A stretch of DNA of 64,000 bases from Sphingomonas profundi. GTDB taxonomy: Bacteria > Pseudomonadota > Alphaproteobacteria > Sphingomonadales > Sphingomonadaceae. Numbering within the stretch: position 1 is the stretch's first letter; each line of letters starts with the position of its first letter. The notes beneath the pieces are model-generated. The model was not told where the DNA came from. It made no database searches and saw nothing but the letters and a program-made list of their open reading frames with translations. The DNA lies in NCBI RefSeq assembly GCF_009739515.1, contig NZ_CP046535.1:372001-436000 (forward strand), read 5' to 3'. The position numbers were made by a program, and so were the translations under genes. This document shows positions 17,575-26,636 of the stretch, piece by piece.

Positions 17575-18093
17575 TTGGCTGCAACGGTTCTGCTGTCCCT
17601 GCTGCTCGCCGCGGCGCCTGCGCCGGCGATGGAGGGCATGGATCACGCGCAGATCGCCTGCCCGGCCACCCCGGCGCCGCTGCCGGCTGGACTGGAGCGC
17701 TGGTCCGGCCAGACGCCGGTTCGCGCCGGCGCGTCGGCGGCGCCCGCGACGCCGCTGTCGGTCGGCGAGGCCGTGGTCGCGACACTGCTTCCCACGCCCA
17801 GGGTGGCCTATGCCATGCGCCCCGAGAAGCCGGGCGGCTCGGTCAGTAGCGGCGGCCTGTTCGCCTTCGCCGTGCCGGCGGCCGGGCGCTATCGCGTCGC
17901 GCTGGGCTCGGCCGCGTGGATCGATGTTCTGTCCGGAACGGTGCCGGCGACCTCGGTGGCCCACGGTCATGGCCCGGACTGCAGCGGCATCCGCAAGATG
18001 GTCGATTTCGATCTGCAGCCCGGCCGCTACCTCCTGCAGGTGGCCGGCAACGGTTCGGCCACGCTCCCGCTGATGGTTGCCCGCGTGCCGTGA
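17575..18093 (+). CDS. Small exported protein with two cysteines, function unknown
   Basis: 172 aa if it starts at the TTG at 17575, which follows GGAGAAGACC and gives a clean signal peptide (AATVLLSLLLAAAPAPA). An ATG at 17494 is in frame but would place the signal peptide internally. The mature protein has a His/Asp/Met-containing start (MEGMDHAQIAC), exactly two Cys (one in IACPAT, one in PDCSGI) and an all-beta look (YRVALGSAAWIDVLSG, FDLQPGRYLLQVAG). I do not recognise a named family. Its stop overlaps the start of the di-haem peroxidase (GTGA), so the two are coupled. It might be a partner or substrate of the peroxidase, in the way MbnP partners MbnH, but it lacks the four-Cys pattern of MbnP. 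Confidence 0.75.
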   Translation: MAATVLLSLLLAAAPAPAMEGMDHAQIACPATPAPLPAGLERWSGQTPVRAGASAAPATPLSVGEAVVATLLPTPRVAYAMRPEKPGGSVSSGGLFAFAVPAAGRYRVALGSAAWIDVLSGTVPATSVAHGHGPDCSGIRKMVDFDLQPGRYLLQVAGNGSATLPLMVARVP

Positions 18094-19053
18094 GGCGGAT
18101 CGCGCTGGCGCTGGTGGCAGGCGGCATCCTCGCCGCCGCCGCGCCATCCTGGCAATGGTCGTTGCCCGTCGGGATAAGCGCGCCGTCCGTGCCCGCGGAC
18201 AATGCGATGAGCGCGGCGAAAGTGGCGCTCGGCCACCGGCTTTTCTACGATGCCGACCTGTCGATCGACGGAACGATGGCCTGTTCGACCTGCCACGAAC
18301 AGCATCGCGGCTTCGCCGATGGCAACCGCACCCATGCCGGCGTCCATGGCGATCCCGGGCGGCGCAACGTGCCCGGCCTCGCCAACGTCGCGTGGCGGCG
18401 GGTGCTGACCTGGGGTGATCCACGTCCTTCCTCGCTGGAGGCGCAGGCCGCGATCCCGTTAACCGGCAAGACCCCGATCGAGATGGGCATGGCCGTGGAT
18501 AGTCCGGATCTTGCCCGTCGGTTGGGGCGGGACGCCTGCTACCGCCGCCTGTTCAGGGCCGCCTTCCCCGGCACCGGCGGCCGCATCGATCAGGCGAGCG
18601 TGGCGATGGCGCTCGCAGCCTTCGAGCGGACGATGGTCTCGTTCGACGCGCCGGCCGATCGGGGCGCGGCCCCCGCCGTGGGCGCCGCGATCTTCGCGGC
18701 GAAATGCGCCTCGTGCCACGCGGGCCATGATTATACCGACGGGCGGTTCCACCGGTTGCTGCCGACCTCCGCCACGGACCGGGGCGCCGGCGAGATCACC
18801 GGCCGCAGCGACGATGACGGCGCCTTCCGCACGCCCTCGCTGCGCAATGTCCGTGACCGGCCCGTGGTTGCACGACGGCTCGGCCGCGACCCTGGACGCC
18901 GCGCTTGCGGCCCATCCGGGCAGCGACCCGGCAGATCGGCCGGCGCTGATCGCCTTCCTGGAGGCGCTGACGGACCGCCCGTTCCTCACGGACGAGCGTT
19001 CGGCCTACCCCAGCCGTCGCGGCGCTAAGCCGGCACGCCCGACTGTTTGCTGA
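18090..19053 (+). pseudogene. Di-haem cytochrome c peroxidase (MauG/CcpA type), frameshifted near the C-terminus
   Basis: GTG start at 18090 gives a signal peptide (RRIALALVAGGILAAAAP). Two haem-binding CxxCH motifs are present (ACSTCHEQ and CASCHAGHD), as in bacterial di-haem peroxidases and MauG-like enzymes of about 310-340 aa. Frame 1 is correct to SLRNVRD (about 18855); from there the family sequence continues one frame over as GPWLHDGSAATLDAALAAHPG and ends LTDRPFLTDE, stop 19053. A single indel (one extra or two missing bases) separates them. It could be genuine inactivation or a sequencing error; everything else looks functional. Confidence 0.75.
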
Positions 19054-19230
19054 TCAAATCGGTCGAAATGCGGGACCAGGATGGGCAAAAGGCTCCTTGA
19101 TGACTTCAAATAGACCCAAGCTCGGTCGTTCAACGCGACTTGAGTGCTTCCCAACTCTGGCCATCCGTTCAGCTGAAGACGCGGCGGTTCGGAGCCCAAG
19201 GTAATCGATCAATCGATCACCTTTGCTGGT

Positions 19231-19857
19231 CTACGCTGCCACGGCCTCGTGCGAACGGTAGAACGCGCGCTTGTAGGCATCGCGGGCCGTGGTGCGGGCG
19301 AGGTAGGCCTGTTCGGCATCGCTGAGGACGAACCCGGCGTGGTTCGCGCCCAGGTCCAGCGCGTAGGTCACAGAGATGTCGGCGGCCGTTAAACTATCAC
19401 CGGCCATATAGGGCGCGCCCGCGAGCTGCCGCCTTACGAGCAACAGCCGTCGCTCGACGCACGCGCGCGCCCAGCGGGCGCCCCAATTGTCCCGTTCCGC
19501 CTCGGGCGCGATGAACCCGCTCACCAGCGGGACCATCATCAAAGTCGCCAGGCCCGCTTCGCCCATGTGGAGGAACTGCTTGTAGGTGGGGAAGGCCGGA
19601 TCGTCAGGCGAGGGCTGCAGCGGCGTGGGCCCATAGCGGCCCATCAGATACTCCATTATCGCCACGGACTCGACCATAGTGACTTCGCCGTCCTCGATCG
19701 CGGGCAGGAAGTCGCCGGGATTGACGGCGAGCCACGCCGGATCCTTCTCCGCGGCCAGCATGTCCACGTGCCGCACGCTGTAAGGTAGCTCCATCTCCTC
19801 CAACACCCAGACGGCCCGGATCGATCGCGAGGTCTGTCCGCCCCATACCGTGATCAT
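19231..19857 (-). CDS. Glutathione S-transferase family protein
   Basis: 208 aa. The N-terminal thioredoxin-like GST domain is visible (MITVWGGQTSRSIRAVWVLEEMELPY, with NPGDFLPAIEDG and the cis-Pro region, then VESVAIMEYL) followed by the all-helical C-terminal domain (PYMAGDSLTAADISVTYAL, the N-capping motif). The Ser of TSRS is a likely glutathione-activating residue. Substrate unknown; such enzymes in sphingomonads often act in detoxification or aromatic catabolism. Next gene upstream on the same strand encodes a YdeI-like protein. Confidence 0.88.
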   Translation of the reverse strand: MITVWGGQTSRSIRAVWVLEEMELPYSVRHVDMLAAEKDPAWLAVNPGDFLPAIEDGEVTMVESVAIMEYLMGRYGPTPLQPSPDDPAFPTYKQFLHMGEAGLATLMMVPLVSGFIAPEAERDNWGARWARACVERRLLLVRRQLAGAPYMAGDSLTAADISVTYALDLGANHAGFVLSDAEQAYLARTTARDAYKRAFYRSHEAVAA

Positions 19858-19901
19858 CGTCTTGCTTCTCCAAGCGCGGGGCACCGGCGAACGGCGTGCC
19901 G

Positions 19902-20222
19902 TCAGCTTGCGGGCGAGGTCTTGCTCTTGCGGTCGATTAGGACAGCCTGTTGCCATCGGCTCGGCGCTTTATCGGTTCGATGAATGCAACCTGCCCAGCA
20001 GCACGGCCGCTTCTTTCCTTCGAGCAGTTCCTCACGGGTTCGCGCGATGCGTCGCTGGCGGGTTGCGCTCTGCTTGGCGTCATCAACCCAGCAGATGAAC
20101 TCGTTTCGGCCGAGAGGCGTCAGCCCTTCCCACAGCAACAGCACGCTCGGCTCCGATCGAATGGCGGCTTGAAGGTCATCCCGAGCCTCATGCACAGTGC
20201 CATGGAGAAAAACGTCAGCCAC
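19902..20222 (-). CDS. YdeI/OmpD-associated family protein (short form)
   Basis: About 106 aa starting at a GTG preceded by GAGG. The family hallmark is visible: LLWEGLTPLGRNEFICWVDDAKQ, then TRQRRIARTREELLEGKKRPCCWAGC. These small proteins are linked to envelope stress or bacteriocin resistance in some bacteria, but a biochemical activity is not established. A TTG further upstream (20252) is an alternative start. It precedes the GST gene with 44 bp between them. Confidence 0.65.
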   Translation of the reverse strand: MADVFLHGTVHEARDDLQAAIRSEPSVLLLWEGLTPLGRNEFICWVDDAKQSATRQRRIARTREELLEGKKRPCCWAGCIHRTDKAPSRWQQAVLIDRKSKTSPAS

Positions 20223-20355
20223 AAGACCCTCACACGCGTTCGCCCGATCCAACTACCGAGTGTGCTTAAGAGTGATTTAGAAGCATGACCGCCCGGTTAT
20301 GTGATGTCCACGGCCGGATCGGCTTCGGCCCGCAGCAGCGAAGACCCAGATGCGG

Positions 20356-23300
20356 TCATTCAGGGGCAAGTTTCTCGCTCTCGGAAGCGGACATTCGTTC
20401 AGATTGACGCGAGACAAGGCCAATTCGGGCGTAGAGGGTCGGTAGAACGAACAGCGTAAGCAGCGTCGCAGAGACGAGCCCGCCTATGACCACCGTCGCG
20501 AGCGGCTTCTGGACCTCCGCCCCGGCACCGTGACCCAGTGCCATCGGCACGAAACCGAGGCTAGCGACCAGTGCCGTCAGGGCTACCGGCCGAAGGCGCA
20601 GCAAGGCGCCTTGCCGTGCAGCTGCGGCACGATCCCAGCCATCGCGCACCAGCTCCTGAATGGCACTCAACATGACGAGGCCGTTGAGGACGGCAATGCC
20701 GGAGAGCGCGATGAACCCGACCGCGGCCGAAATCGAGAACGGCAGCCCGCGCAGCACCAGCGCCAGCACGCCGCCTACCAGGGCGAGCGGCACGCCGGTA
20801 AACACCAGCGCCGCGTCGCGGACGCTGCCGAGCGCTCCGTAGAGCAGCAGCAGGATCACGGCGAAGCACGCCGGCACGACCAGCATCAGCCGCGCGCGTG
20901 CCGAGGCCAGGTTCTCGAACTGCCCGCCCCATTGCAGATACTCGCCGGTGGGCAATCGCACGTCGCGGCCGATCGCGGCTTGTGCGTCCGCTACGACGCT
21001 CGCCACGTCGTGGCCGCGGACGTTGGCCTGGACCACCACGCGGCGCTTGCCGTTCTCGCGGCTGATCTGGTTCGGCCCGTCCGTGATTCCGATATCGGCG
21101 ACGCTCCCGAGCGGGACCGAGGCGCCCTGAGGTGTCGGGACCGGCGTCTGTCCGAGCGTGTCGAGGTTGGCCCGGGCGGCATCCGACAGGCGGACGACGA
21201 TCGGGAAGCGCCGATCGCCCTCATAGATTTGGCCGCTCTCCTTGCCGCCCACCGCGGCCGACACCGTGTCGGCGACGTCCTGGGCGGTGACACCGAGCCG
21301 GGCCGCGGCATCGCGCTTCAACGCGACGTCGAGCATCGGCAGCCCTTCGGTCTGCTCGACCTTGACGTCCTCCGCGCCGGGCGTCCGGCGCAGCACGGCC
21401 GCGACCTTCGCCGCAGTCGCGTTCATGCTGGCAAAGTCGTCGCCGAACACCTTGACCGCGACGTCCGAGCGGACGCCGGCGATCAGCTCGTTGAACCGCA
21501 TCTGGATCGGCTGCGTCACTTCATAGGCGTGGCCGGGGACACTGGCCAGGCGCTGCTCGATCCGCTCGACCACCTCCGCCTTGCCTTCCGATGGGTCGGG
21601 CCACTCGCGCCGGTCCTTCATCATGATGAAGGTGTCCGTCGCGTTGGGCGGCATCGGATCGGACGCGATCTCGGCGGTGCCGGTGCGCGAGAACACGGTC
21701 TTGATCTCGGGCATCCCGGCCAAAGCTCGCTCGATCTGGAACTGCATCCGCTGGCTCTGCTCGATCGATGTGCCGGGCACCCGGAACGCCGACACCAACA
21801 CGTCGCCCTCGTCGAGCTGGGGCAGGAACTCCTGACCGAGCGTCGTGAAGGCCGCGGCGCCGATCGCCATCGCGCCGATCGCGACACCGATCGTCGCTCG
21901 GGGCCGGCGCAGCGCGCGATCTAATCCCGGTTCGTAGCGGCGATGCAGCCAGCCGATGATGCGGTTCTCGCCGGTGTGACCGGAGCGCGCGATCCACGTC
22001 GCGATGGCCGCGGGTACGAAGGTCAGCGACAGCACGAACGCGAACGCGAGCGCCAGCAGCACGGTCAGAGCCATCGGCTCGAACGTCTTGCCCTCCACCC
22101 CCGAGAAGGTCAGCAGCGGCAGATACACCAGCATGACGATCGCCTGCCCGTAGACCGAGGGCCGGATCATCTCGCGCGCGGCGTCGGCGACCAGCGCCAG
22201 CCGTTCCGGCTTGCCGAGCTGCCCGCCATCCACCTCCTCGCGCTCCGCGATCCGGCGCAGCGCGTTCTCGACGATGATGACGGCGCCGTCGACGATCAGC
22301 CCGAAGTCGAGCGCGCCGAGGCTCATGAGGTTCGCCGACACGCCGAGTCGGCCCATGCCGAACGCCGTCAACAGCATGGCGATCGGGATCACCGCAGCGG
22401 CGATCAGCGCCGCCCGCCAGTTGCCGAGCAGCACGAACAGGACGACGATCACCAGCGCCGCCCCTTCCGCGAGGTTGCGCGCCACGGTGACGATGGTCGC
22501 ATCGACGAGCCGGGTGCGGTCCAGCACCGGCTCGATCACCACGTCCGGCGGTAGCGACGGCTCGATCGTCTTGAGCTTCGCACCGACACCCGATGAGACG
22601 GTGCGGCTGTTCTCGCCGATCCGCATGATGGCGGTGCCGGTCACGACCTCATGCCCCCCTTCCGAGGCCGAGCCCATGCGGACGCCTTGGCCGAGCCGGA
22701 CGTCCGCGACGTGGGAGAGAGGGATCGGCGTGCCCTCGCGGGTCGCGATCACCGCCTGACGGAGCTGCGCCAGGCTGGCGATCCGCGCATCGGCACGCAC
22801 CGCCAGCCCCTCGCCGTTGCGGTCGACCGTCCCACCGCCAACCGCGACGTTCGCACGCTCCAGCGCGGTCGCGAGATCGGCGAGCGACAGATGAAGCGCG
22901 GCGAGCTTCTGGACGTCGGGCACGACGAGATATTCGCGTTCGTAGCCGCCCAAGGAGTCGATACCGGCGACACCCTCGACCCCCTTCACCTGCGGGGCAA
23001 CGATCCAGTCTTGGACGGTGTGCAGATACGTCGCCTTATCGGCTTCGCCGACGAGACGGTCGCCCTCGGGGGTGATGTAGCTCCCGTCCGGCTGTAGCCC
23101 CGGCTCGCCGGGCTTATGCCGATCGTGTGCGCGTTCGGCGTAGCGCAGCGTCCATACATAGACCTCGCCGAGGCCGGTCGCGATCGGCCCCATCGCCGGC
23201 ACCACGCCTGCCGGCAAAGTCTCCTGCGCGCCGGTAAGGCGCTCCTGGACCTGCTGGCGGGCGAAGTAGATGTCGGTGCGGTCGGAGAACACCGCCGTCA

Positions 23301-23577
23301 CCTGCGCGAAGCCGTTGCGGCTTAGCGAGCGGGTGCTTTCGAGGCCGGGGATGCCGGCCAGCGCCGTTTCGATCGGAAACGCGACCTGCTTCTCGATCAG
23401 CTCCGGCGACAGCGCCGGCGCGCGCACGTTCACCTGGACCTGGTTGTTGGTGATATCGGGCACGGCGTCGATCGGCAGCTTCGGCAACGACAATGCGCCG
23501 ATCACGGCCGCGATGGCGGTGAACAGGAGGACGAGCCAGCGGCGCTCGACCGCCCAGGTGACGATACGGCCGATCAT
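20356..23577 (-). CDS. czcA: Heavy-metal efflux RND transporter (CzcA/CusA family)
   Basis: 1073 aa inner-membrane proton-driven pump, full length for HME-RND proteins. It begins MIGRIVTWAVERRW and has the twelve-helix layout with two large periplasmic loops. Transmembrane helix 4 carries DFGLIVDGAVIIVEN, the DxxxxxDxxxxxxE proton-relay pattern of the HME1 subgroup (Co/Zn/Cd exporters). Its start overlaps the czcB stop (TGATG). With czcB and czcC it forms a tripartite complex exporting divalent cations across the outer membrane. Metal specificity (Zn, Cd, Co) is inferred from this motif and from the MerR regulator, not proven. Confidence 0.93.
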   Translation of the reverse strand: MIGRIVTWAVERRWLVLLFTAIAAVIGALSLPKLPIDAVPDITNNQVQVNVRAPALSPELIEKQVAFPIETALAGIPGLESTRSLSRNGFAQVTAVFSDRTDIYFARQQVQERLTGAQETLPAGVVPAMGPIATGLGEVYVWTLRYAERAHDRHKPGEPGLQPDGSYITPEGDRLVGEADKATYLHTVQDWIVAPQVKGVEGVAGIDSLGGYEREYLVVPDVQKLAALHLSLADLATALERANVAVGGGTVDRNGEGLAVRADARIASLAQLRQAVIATREGTPIPLSHVADVRLGQGVRMGSASEGGHEVVTGTAIMRIGENSRTVSSGVGAKLKTIEPSLPPDVVIEPVLDRTRLVDATIVTVARNLAEGAALVIVVLFVLLGNWRAALIAAAVIPIAMLLTAFGMGRLGVSANLMSLGALDFGLIVDGAVIIVENALRRIAEREEVDGGQLGKPERLALVADAAREMIRPSVYGQAIVMLVYLPLLTFSGVEGKTFEPMALTVLLALAFAFVLSLTFVPAAIATWIARSGHTGENRIIGWLHRRYEPGLDRALRRPRATIGVAIGAMAIGAAAFTTLGQEFLPQLDEGDVLVSAFRVPGTSIEQSQRMQFQIERALAGMPEIKTVFSRTGTAEIASDPMPPNATDTFIMMKDRREWPDPSEGKAEVVERIEQRLASVPGHAYEVTQPIQMRFNELIAGVRSDVAVKVFGDDFASMNATAAKVAAVLRRTPGAEDVKVEQTEGLPMLDVALKRDAAARLGVTAQDVADTVSAAVGGKESGQIYEGDRRFPIVVRLSDAARANLDTLGQTPVPTPQGASVPLGSVADIGITDGPNQISRENGKRRVVVQANVRGHDVASVVADAQAAIGRDVRLPTGEYLQWGGQFENLASARARLMLVVPACFAVILLLLYGALGSVRDAALVFTGVPLALVGGVLALVLRGLPFSISAAVGFIALSGIAVLNGLVMLSAIQELVRDGWDRAAAARQGALLRLRPVALTALVASLGFVPMALGHGAGAEVQKPLATVVIGGLVSATLLTLFVLPTLYARIGLVSRQSERMSASESEKLAPE

Positions 23578-24716
23578 CAATCTTCGTCCGCGATCGCGCC
23601 GAGCGCCGACTTCAAGGTGAAGCTGTTCCCGGCCGCGACCTGCTCGCGACCGGACAGGCCGCTCGCGACGATCACCGCGTCGCCAGCGTGTTGTCCAAGC
23701 GTCACCGGCACCGCCTTGAAGCCCTGCGGCGTCCGGACGAACACGACCGTCTTGCCGTCGACGGTCTGGAGCGCGGTCGATGGTATCCGGATTGCCGACC
23801 CGTTGCCGCTCCCGGCGAGGTCAACGGCGACTGTGACCGGCTCGCCGACCCGCCATAGCCCGGCGCGGTTGTCGAGCGTCGCGATGGCGGCGACGAGCTT
23901 GGTATCGGGATCGAGCGCGGGCGACACGAAGTCAATCCTGGCGGCGGCTTGCCGCCCCGACGCCGTGACGACGACATGCGCGCCGGGCCTAACGCGACCA
24001 GCGTCCGCCGGCGACAGGTTGAGCGTAAGCGATACCCGGCCCAGGCGGGCCACTCGATAGAGTTCTGCATCGGCCGCGACCGTCTGGCCCAGCACCGCGG
24101 TTCGCGCGATTACCTGGCCGGCGATCGGCGAGACGATCGCGATGCGATTGAGGGAGCCGCCACCCCCGCCAGCGGCGGCCACCTGGCCGCTCGCCTGCCG
24201 GTAGGCAATCCTGGCCTCGATCGCGGCTGTGCGTGCCGCGATGAGGTCCTGTTCGGGCGAAACGCGCTGATCGAACAGGCGCTGCTCGCGCGCGAGATTG
24301 CTGTTCGCCAGCGCCAGCCGGGCGCGCGTCGCCTCGACCTCGCCCTTGAGCTGCGCCGCCTCGCGACTCTCGATCACCGCCAGCGGCGTTCCCGCCGCCA
24401 CGCTTTGTCCGAGGTTGCGGTTGAGTGCGACGACGCGCCCGCCGATCGCGGCCGAGACGACCTGTGTTCCTTGCGGATCACCGTCGATCGTGGCGGGCAG
24501 CTCGATCGTGCCGCCCCCCTCGCCGATAGTCGGGCGCACCAGCTCGATCCCGCCCGTCGCGATTTGCGCGGCCGACAGCGTGACCGTGCCATCGGCCGCC
24601 TTCGGCTTGTCCTCGCCGGCCGCTTCCTTCGGCGCTTCGGCGGCTTGTTTGCCGCAGCCGCCGACCGCCACCACCATCAACAGCGGCACCGCCGCCCCCA
24701 GCCAATGCCGCTTCAC
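23577..24716 (-). CDS. czcB: Efflux RND periplasmic adaptor (membrane fusion) lipoprotein
   Basis: 379 aa with a lipoprotein signal (VVAVGGC lipobox near residue 21). The barrel-sandwich hybrid halves are visible (VSAAIGGRVVALNRNLGQSVAAGTPL and IVSPIAGQVIARTAVLGQTV), separated by an alpha-hairpin (VEATRARLALANSNLAREQRLFDQ). Starts at a GTG that overlaps the czcC stop (GTGA) and its stop overlaps czcA, so translation is coupled. It links the inner-membrane pump to the outer-membrane channel. Confidence 0.9.
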   Translation of the reverse strand: MKRHWLGAAVPLLMVVAVGGCGKQAAEAPKEAAGEDKPKAADGTVTLSAAQIATGGIELVRPTIGEGGGTIELPATIDGDPQGTQVVSAAIGGRVVALNRNLGQSVAAGTPLAVIESREAAQLKGEVEATRARLALANSNLAREQRLFDQRVSPEQDLIAARTAAIEARIAYRQASGQVAAAGGGGGSLNRIAIVSPIAGQVIARTAVLGQTVAADAELYRVARLGRVSLTLNLSPADAGRVRPGAHVVVTASGRQAAARIDFVSPALDPDTKLVAAIATLDNRAGLWRVGEPVTVAVDLAGSGNGSAIRIPSTALQTVDGKTVVFVRTPQGFKAVPVTLGQHAGDAVIVASGLSGREQVAAGNSFTLKSALGAIADED

Positions 24717-25936
24717 TTGCGTGTTTCCTCATAGGGGGTTGTGAGCCGGTCGAGCCGGGCTTGCGCGTCATGGTAGGCGGCGAGCGCGTCGATCGCCGCG
24801 GCGCGGGTTTCCGCCAGCGCGCGCTCCGCATCGATGAGATCGAGCTGACCGAACTTGCCTTCGCGATAGCCGATGTTGGCGATGCGCGCCGCTTCCTGTG
24901 CGGTGGCGAGCGTCGGTCCGTTGGTGGCGCGCGCGGCGCTGGCGGCGTTGTCGCGCTCGGCTTCGGCCGCGATCACCGCCCGATCGGCTTCCAATTCCGC
25001 CGTACGCGCGAGTGCTTCGGCCCGGGTGCGTTCAGCCCGCACCTGCGCGAGCGCCGCGGAACCGTTGTTGAACAGGGGCAGCGGCACCGAGAGGCCGATC
25101 ACCGCAGCGCTGGAGCCGACCATCGGCACGCGGCGCACGCCGGCGCTGACCGTCACGTCGGGGACGCGCTGGGATCGCGCCAGCCGCTCTTGCGCCGCCG
25201 CGGTCGCGACATCGGCACGTGAAGCCGCGACGGCCAGCGCACCCGACCTCTGCACTGGCACATCGCCCGCAATGCGGTCGAACCAGGCCGCATCAAGCGG
25301 CCCTAAGGCCGGCTGACCGATCAGCAGCACGAGCGTTGCCCGTGCCGCCGAGGCGAGCCGGGCCGCCTGCTCGACTGCTACACCGGCGTTGTTACGAACC
25401 ACGCCGGCGCGGCTTTCTTCGAGCGGTGAGGCACGACCCGCCTCGACGCGGACCTGTGCAGCGTGAAGACCGTCCGCCGCGATCCGCGCCTGCTCGCGCG
25501 CGTTTGCGAGCCGGCGATCGGCCGCGAGCGCATCGCCATAGGCGCGCGTCACGGCAAGCCGCAGCTCGGCATCGACGCTGGCGCGGTCGATCGCCGCGCG
25601 CGCGCCCTGCGCTTCGGCCACGCCGATCCGCGCCGCGCGCTTCCCGCCCAGCTCGATCGGATAGGCCAGGCTGACCGTCTGGTTCGGCGCTTCCACGATG
25701 TCATAGGCGCGGCTCCCGCCGACATTCTCGACGTCGACCGAGGCCGTCGGATTGGGGCGGAGCCTCGCGGCGCGTCGTGCGGCCGAGGCGGCGTCGATCG
25801 CTGCCGCCGCCGCTGCGGCGGTCGGGCTGGACGCCCGTGCGAGATCGACCGCCGCGTCCACCGTGAGCGGCGGACCCTGGACCTGAGCGAACGCCGGCGT
25901 CGCCAGCAGCAGGATCGGCAATAGCAGGCGGCGCAT
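24713..25936 (-). CDS. czcC: Outer-membrane efflux channel (CzcC/TolC family)
   Basis: 407 aa with signal peptide MRRLLLPILLLATPAFAQ. Two OEP repeats can be followed (LTVDAAVDLARASSP with the first coiled-coil hairpin, and VPLPLFNNGSAALAQVRAERTRAEAL with the second); the tail has GKFGQLDLIDAERAL as in CzcC proteins. The start overlaps the stop of the CDF gene (ATGA). It provides the outer-membrane exit of the CzcCBA complex. Confidence 0.9.
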   Translation of the reverse strand: MRRLLLPILLLATPAFAQVQGPPLTVDAAVDLARASSPTAAAAAAAIDAASAARRAARLRPNPTASVDVENVGGSRAYDIVEAPNQTVSLAYPIELGGKRAARIGVAEAQGARAAIDRASVDAELRLAVTRAYGDALAADRRLANAREQARIAADGLHAAQVRVEAGRASPLEESRAGVVRNNAGVAVEQAARLASAARATLVLLIGQPALGPLDAAWFDRIAGDVPVQRSGALAVAASRADVATAAAQERLARSQRVPDVTVSAGVRRVPMVGSSAAVIGLSVPLPLFNNGSAALAQVRAERTRAEALARTAELEADRAVIAAEAERDNAASAARATNGPTLATAQEAARIANIGYREGKFGQLDLIDAERALAETRAAAIDALAAYHDAQARLDRLTTPYEETRK

Positions 25937-26574
25937 CAGTCGAACTCGACCTCGCCGCCCTTGCCGCGCCACACCGGCCACGCCGACCGCAGCACATGGG
26001 TCGCGGAACGCAGGAACAGGAGCGCGATGACGACGCCGGCGACGATATCCGGCCAGCCCTTCCCCGACCACGCTACCAGTCCGGCCGCGACGAGGACGCC
26101 GACATTGGCGATCACGTCGTTTCGCGAGCACTCGAAGGTGCTCGCCATGTTCACGTTGAGGCGGCGGAAGCGCCACAGCAGCGCGAGACAGCCGAGGTTG
26201 GCGGCGAGCGCGATCGACGTGACCACCAACATGATGTTGCTGGACGGCGTGACGCCTTCCGCCACCTTGAAGACGGTTTCGATCAGGACGCCGATGCCGA
26301 AGGCGAGGATCAGCCCGCCCTTCGCGAGCGCCGCGCCGACCTGCCAGCGTTCGCCCTGCCCGAGCGCGTAGAGGCTCAGGCCATAGACGATCGCGTCGCC
26401 GAGCATATCGACGGAATCGGCCATCATCGCGCTCGATCGCGCAATCAGGCCGAAGCCGAACTCGGCAGCGAACATGACGATGTTCACCACCATGACGATA
26501 ATGAGCACGCGCCGCTGATCGCCTTGCGCCAGCACGTTCAGCGTCTCGCTCTTGGCGCTACAACAGTCGTCCAT
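25936..26574 (-). CDS. Cation diffusion facilitator-like transporter
   Basis: 212 aa, with about six transmembrane helices but little or no C-terminal cytoplasmic domain (typical CDFs are about 300 aa). It starts with a Cys-rich cap (MDDCCSAKSETLN) that could bind metal. Helix 2 carries MADSVDMLGDA where many CDFs have HxxxD, and the helix 5 site reads ECSRNDV (Cys-x3-Asp rather than His-x3-Asp), so the transport site would differ from that of CzcD. First gene of the czc operon and the one directly under the MerR-type promoter; it would move the metal from cytoplasm to periplasm for CzcCBA to export. The longer upstream frame is not used because the promoter lies inside it. Confidence 0.85.
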   Translation of the reverse strand: MDDCCSAKSETLNVLAQGDQRRVLIIVMVVNIVMFAAEFGFGLIARSSAMMADSVDMLGDAIVYGLSLYALGQGERWQVGAALAKGGLILAFGIGVLIETVFKVAEGVTPSSNIMLVVTSIALAANLGCLALLWRFRRLNVNMASTFECSRNDVIANVGVLVAAGLVAWSGKGWPDIVAGVVIALLFLRSATHVLRSAWPVWRGKGGEVEFD

Positions 26575-26602
26575 CTGATCCTCGACGGGAAAGGTGGACA
26601 GC

Positions 26603-26633
26603 CCTATGCACCCTGAAGCCACTACAGGGTCAA
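26603..26633 (-). promoter_or_regulatory. MerR-type promoter/operator of the metal-efflux operon
   Basis: On the minus strand: -35 TTGACC (26633-26628), 19-bp spacer, -10 CATAGG (26608-26603). The spacer holds a dyad, ACCCTGTAG and CTTCAGGGT around TGG (26630-26610), matching in 8 of 9 positions. An overlong 19-bp spacer with a dyad inside is the hallmark of promoters untwisted by MerR-family activators such as CadR, ZntR and PbrR. It lies between the divergent CDF and MerR genes. Confidence 0.85.
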
Positions 26634-26636
26634 GCG

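Noticed and set aside
16034..18073. A 679-codon plus-strand frame opposite the TonB receptor
   Set aside because: No domain, no ribosome-binding site, and it lies across a receptor with clear plug and barrel motifs.
20530..21924. Long plus-strand frames opposite czcA
   Set aside because: Composition is typical antisense of an RND gene; the minus-strand product has full-length RND motifs.
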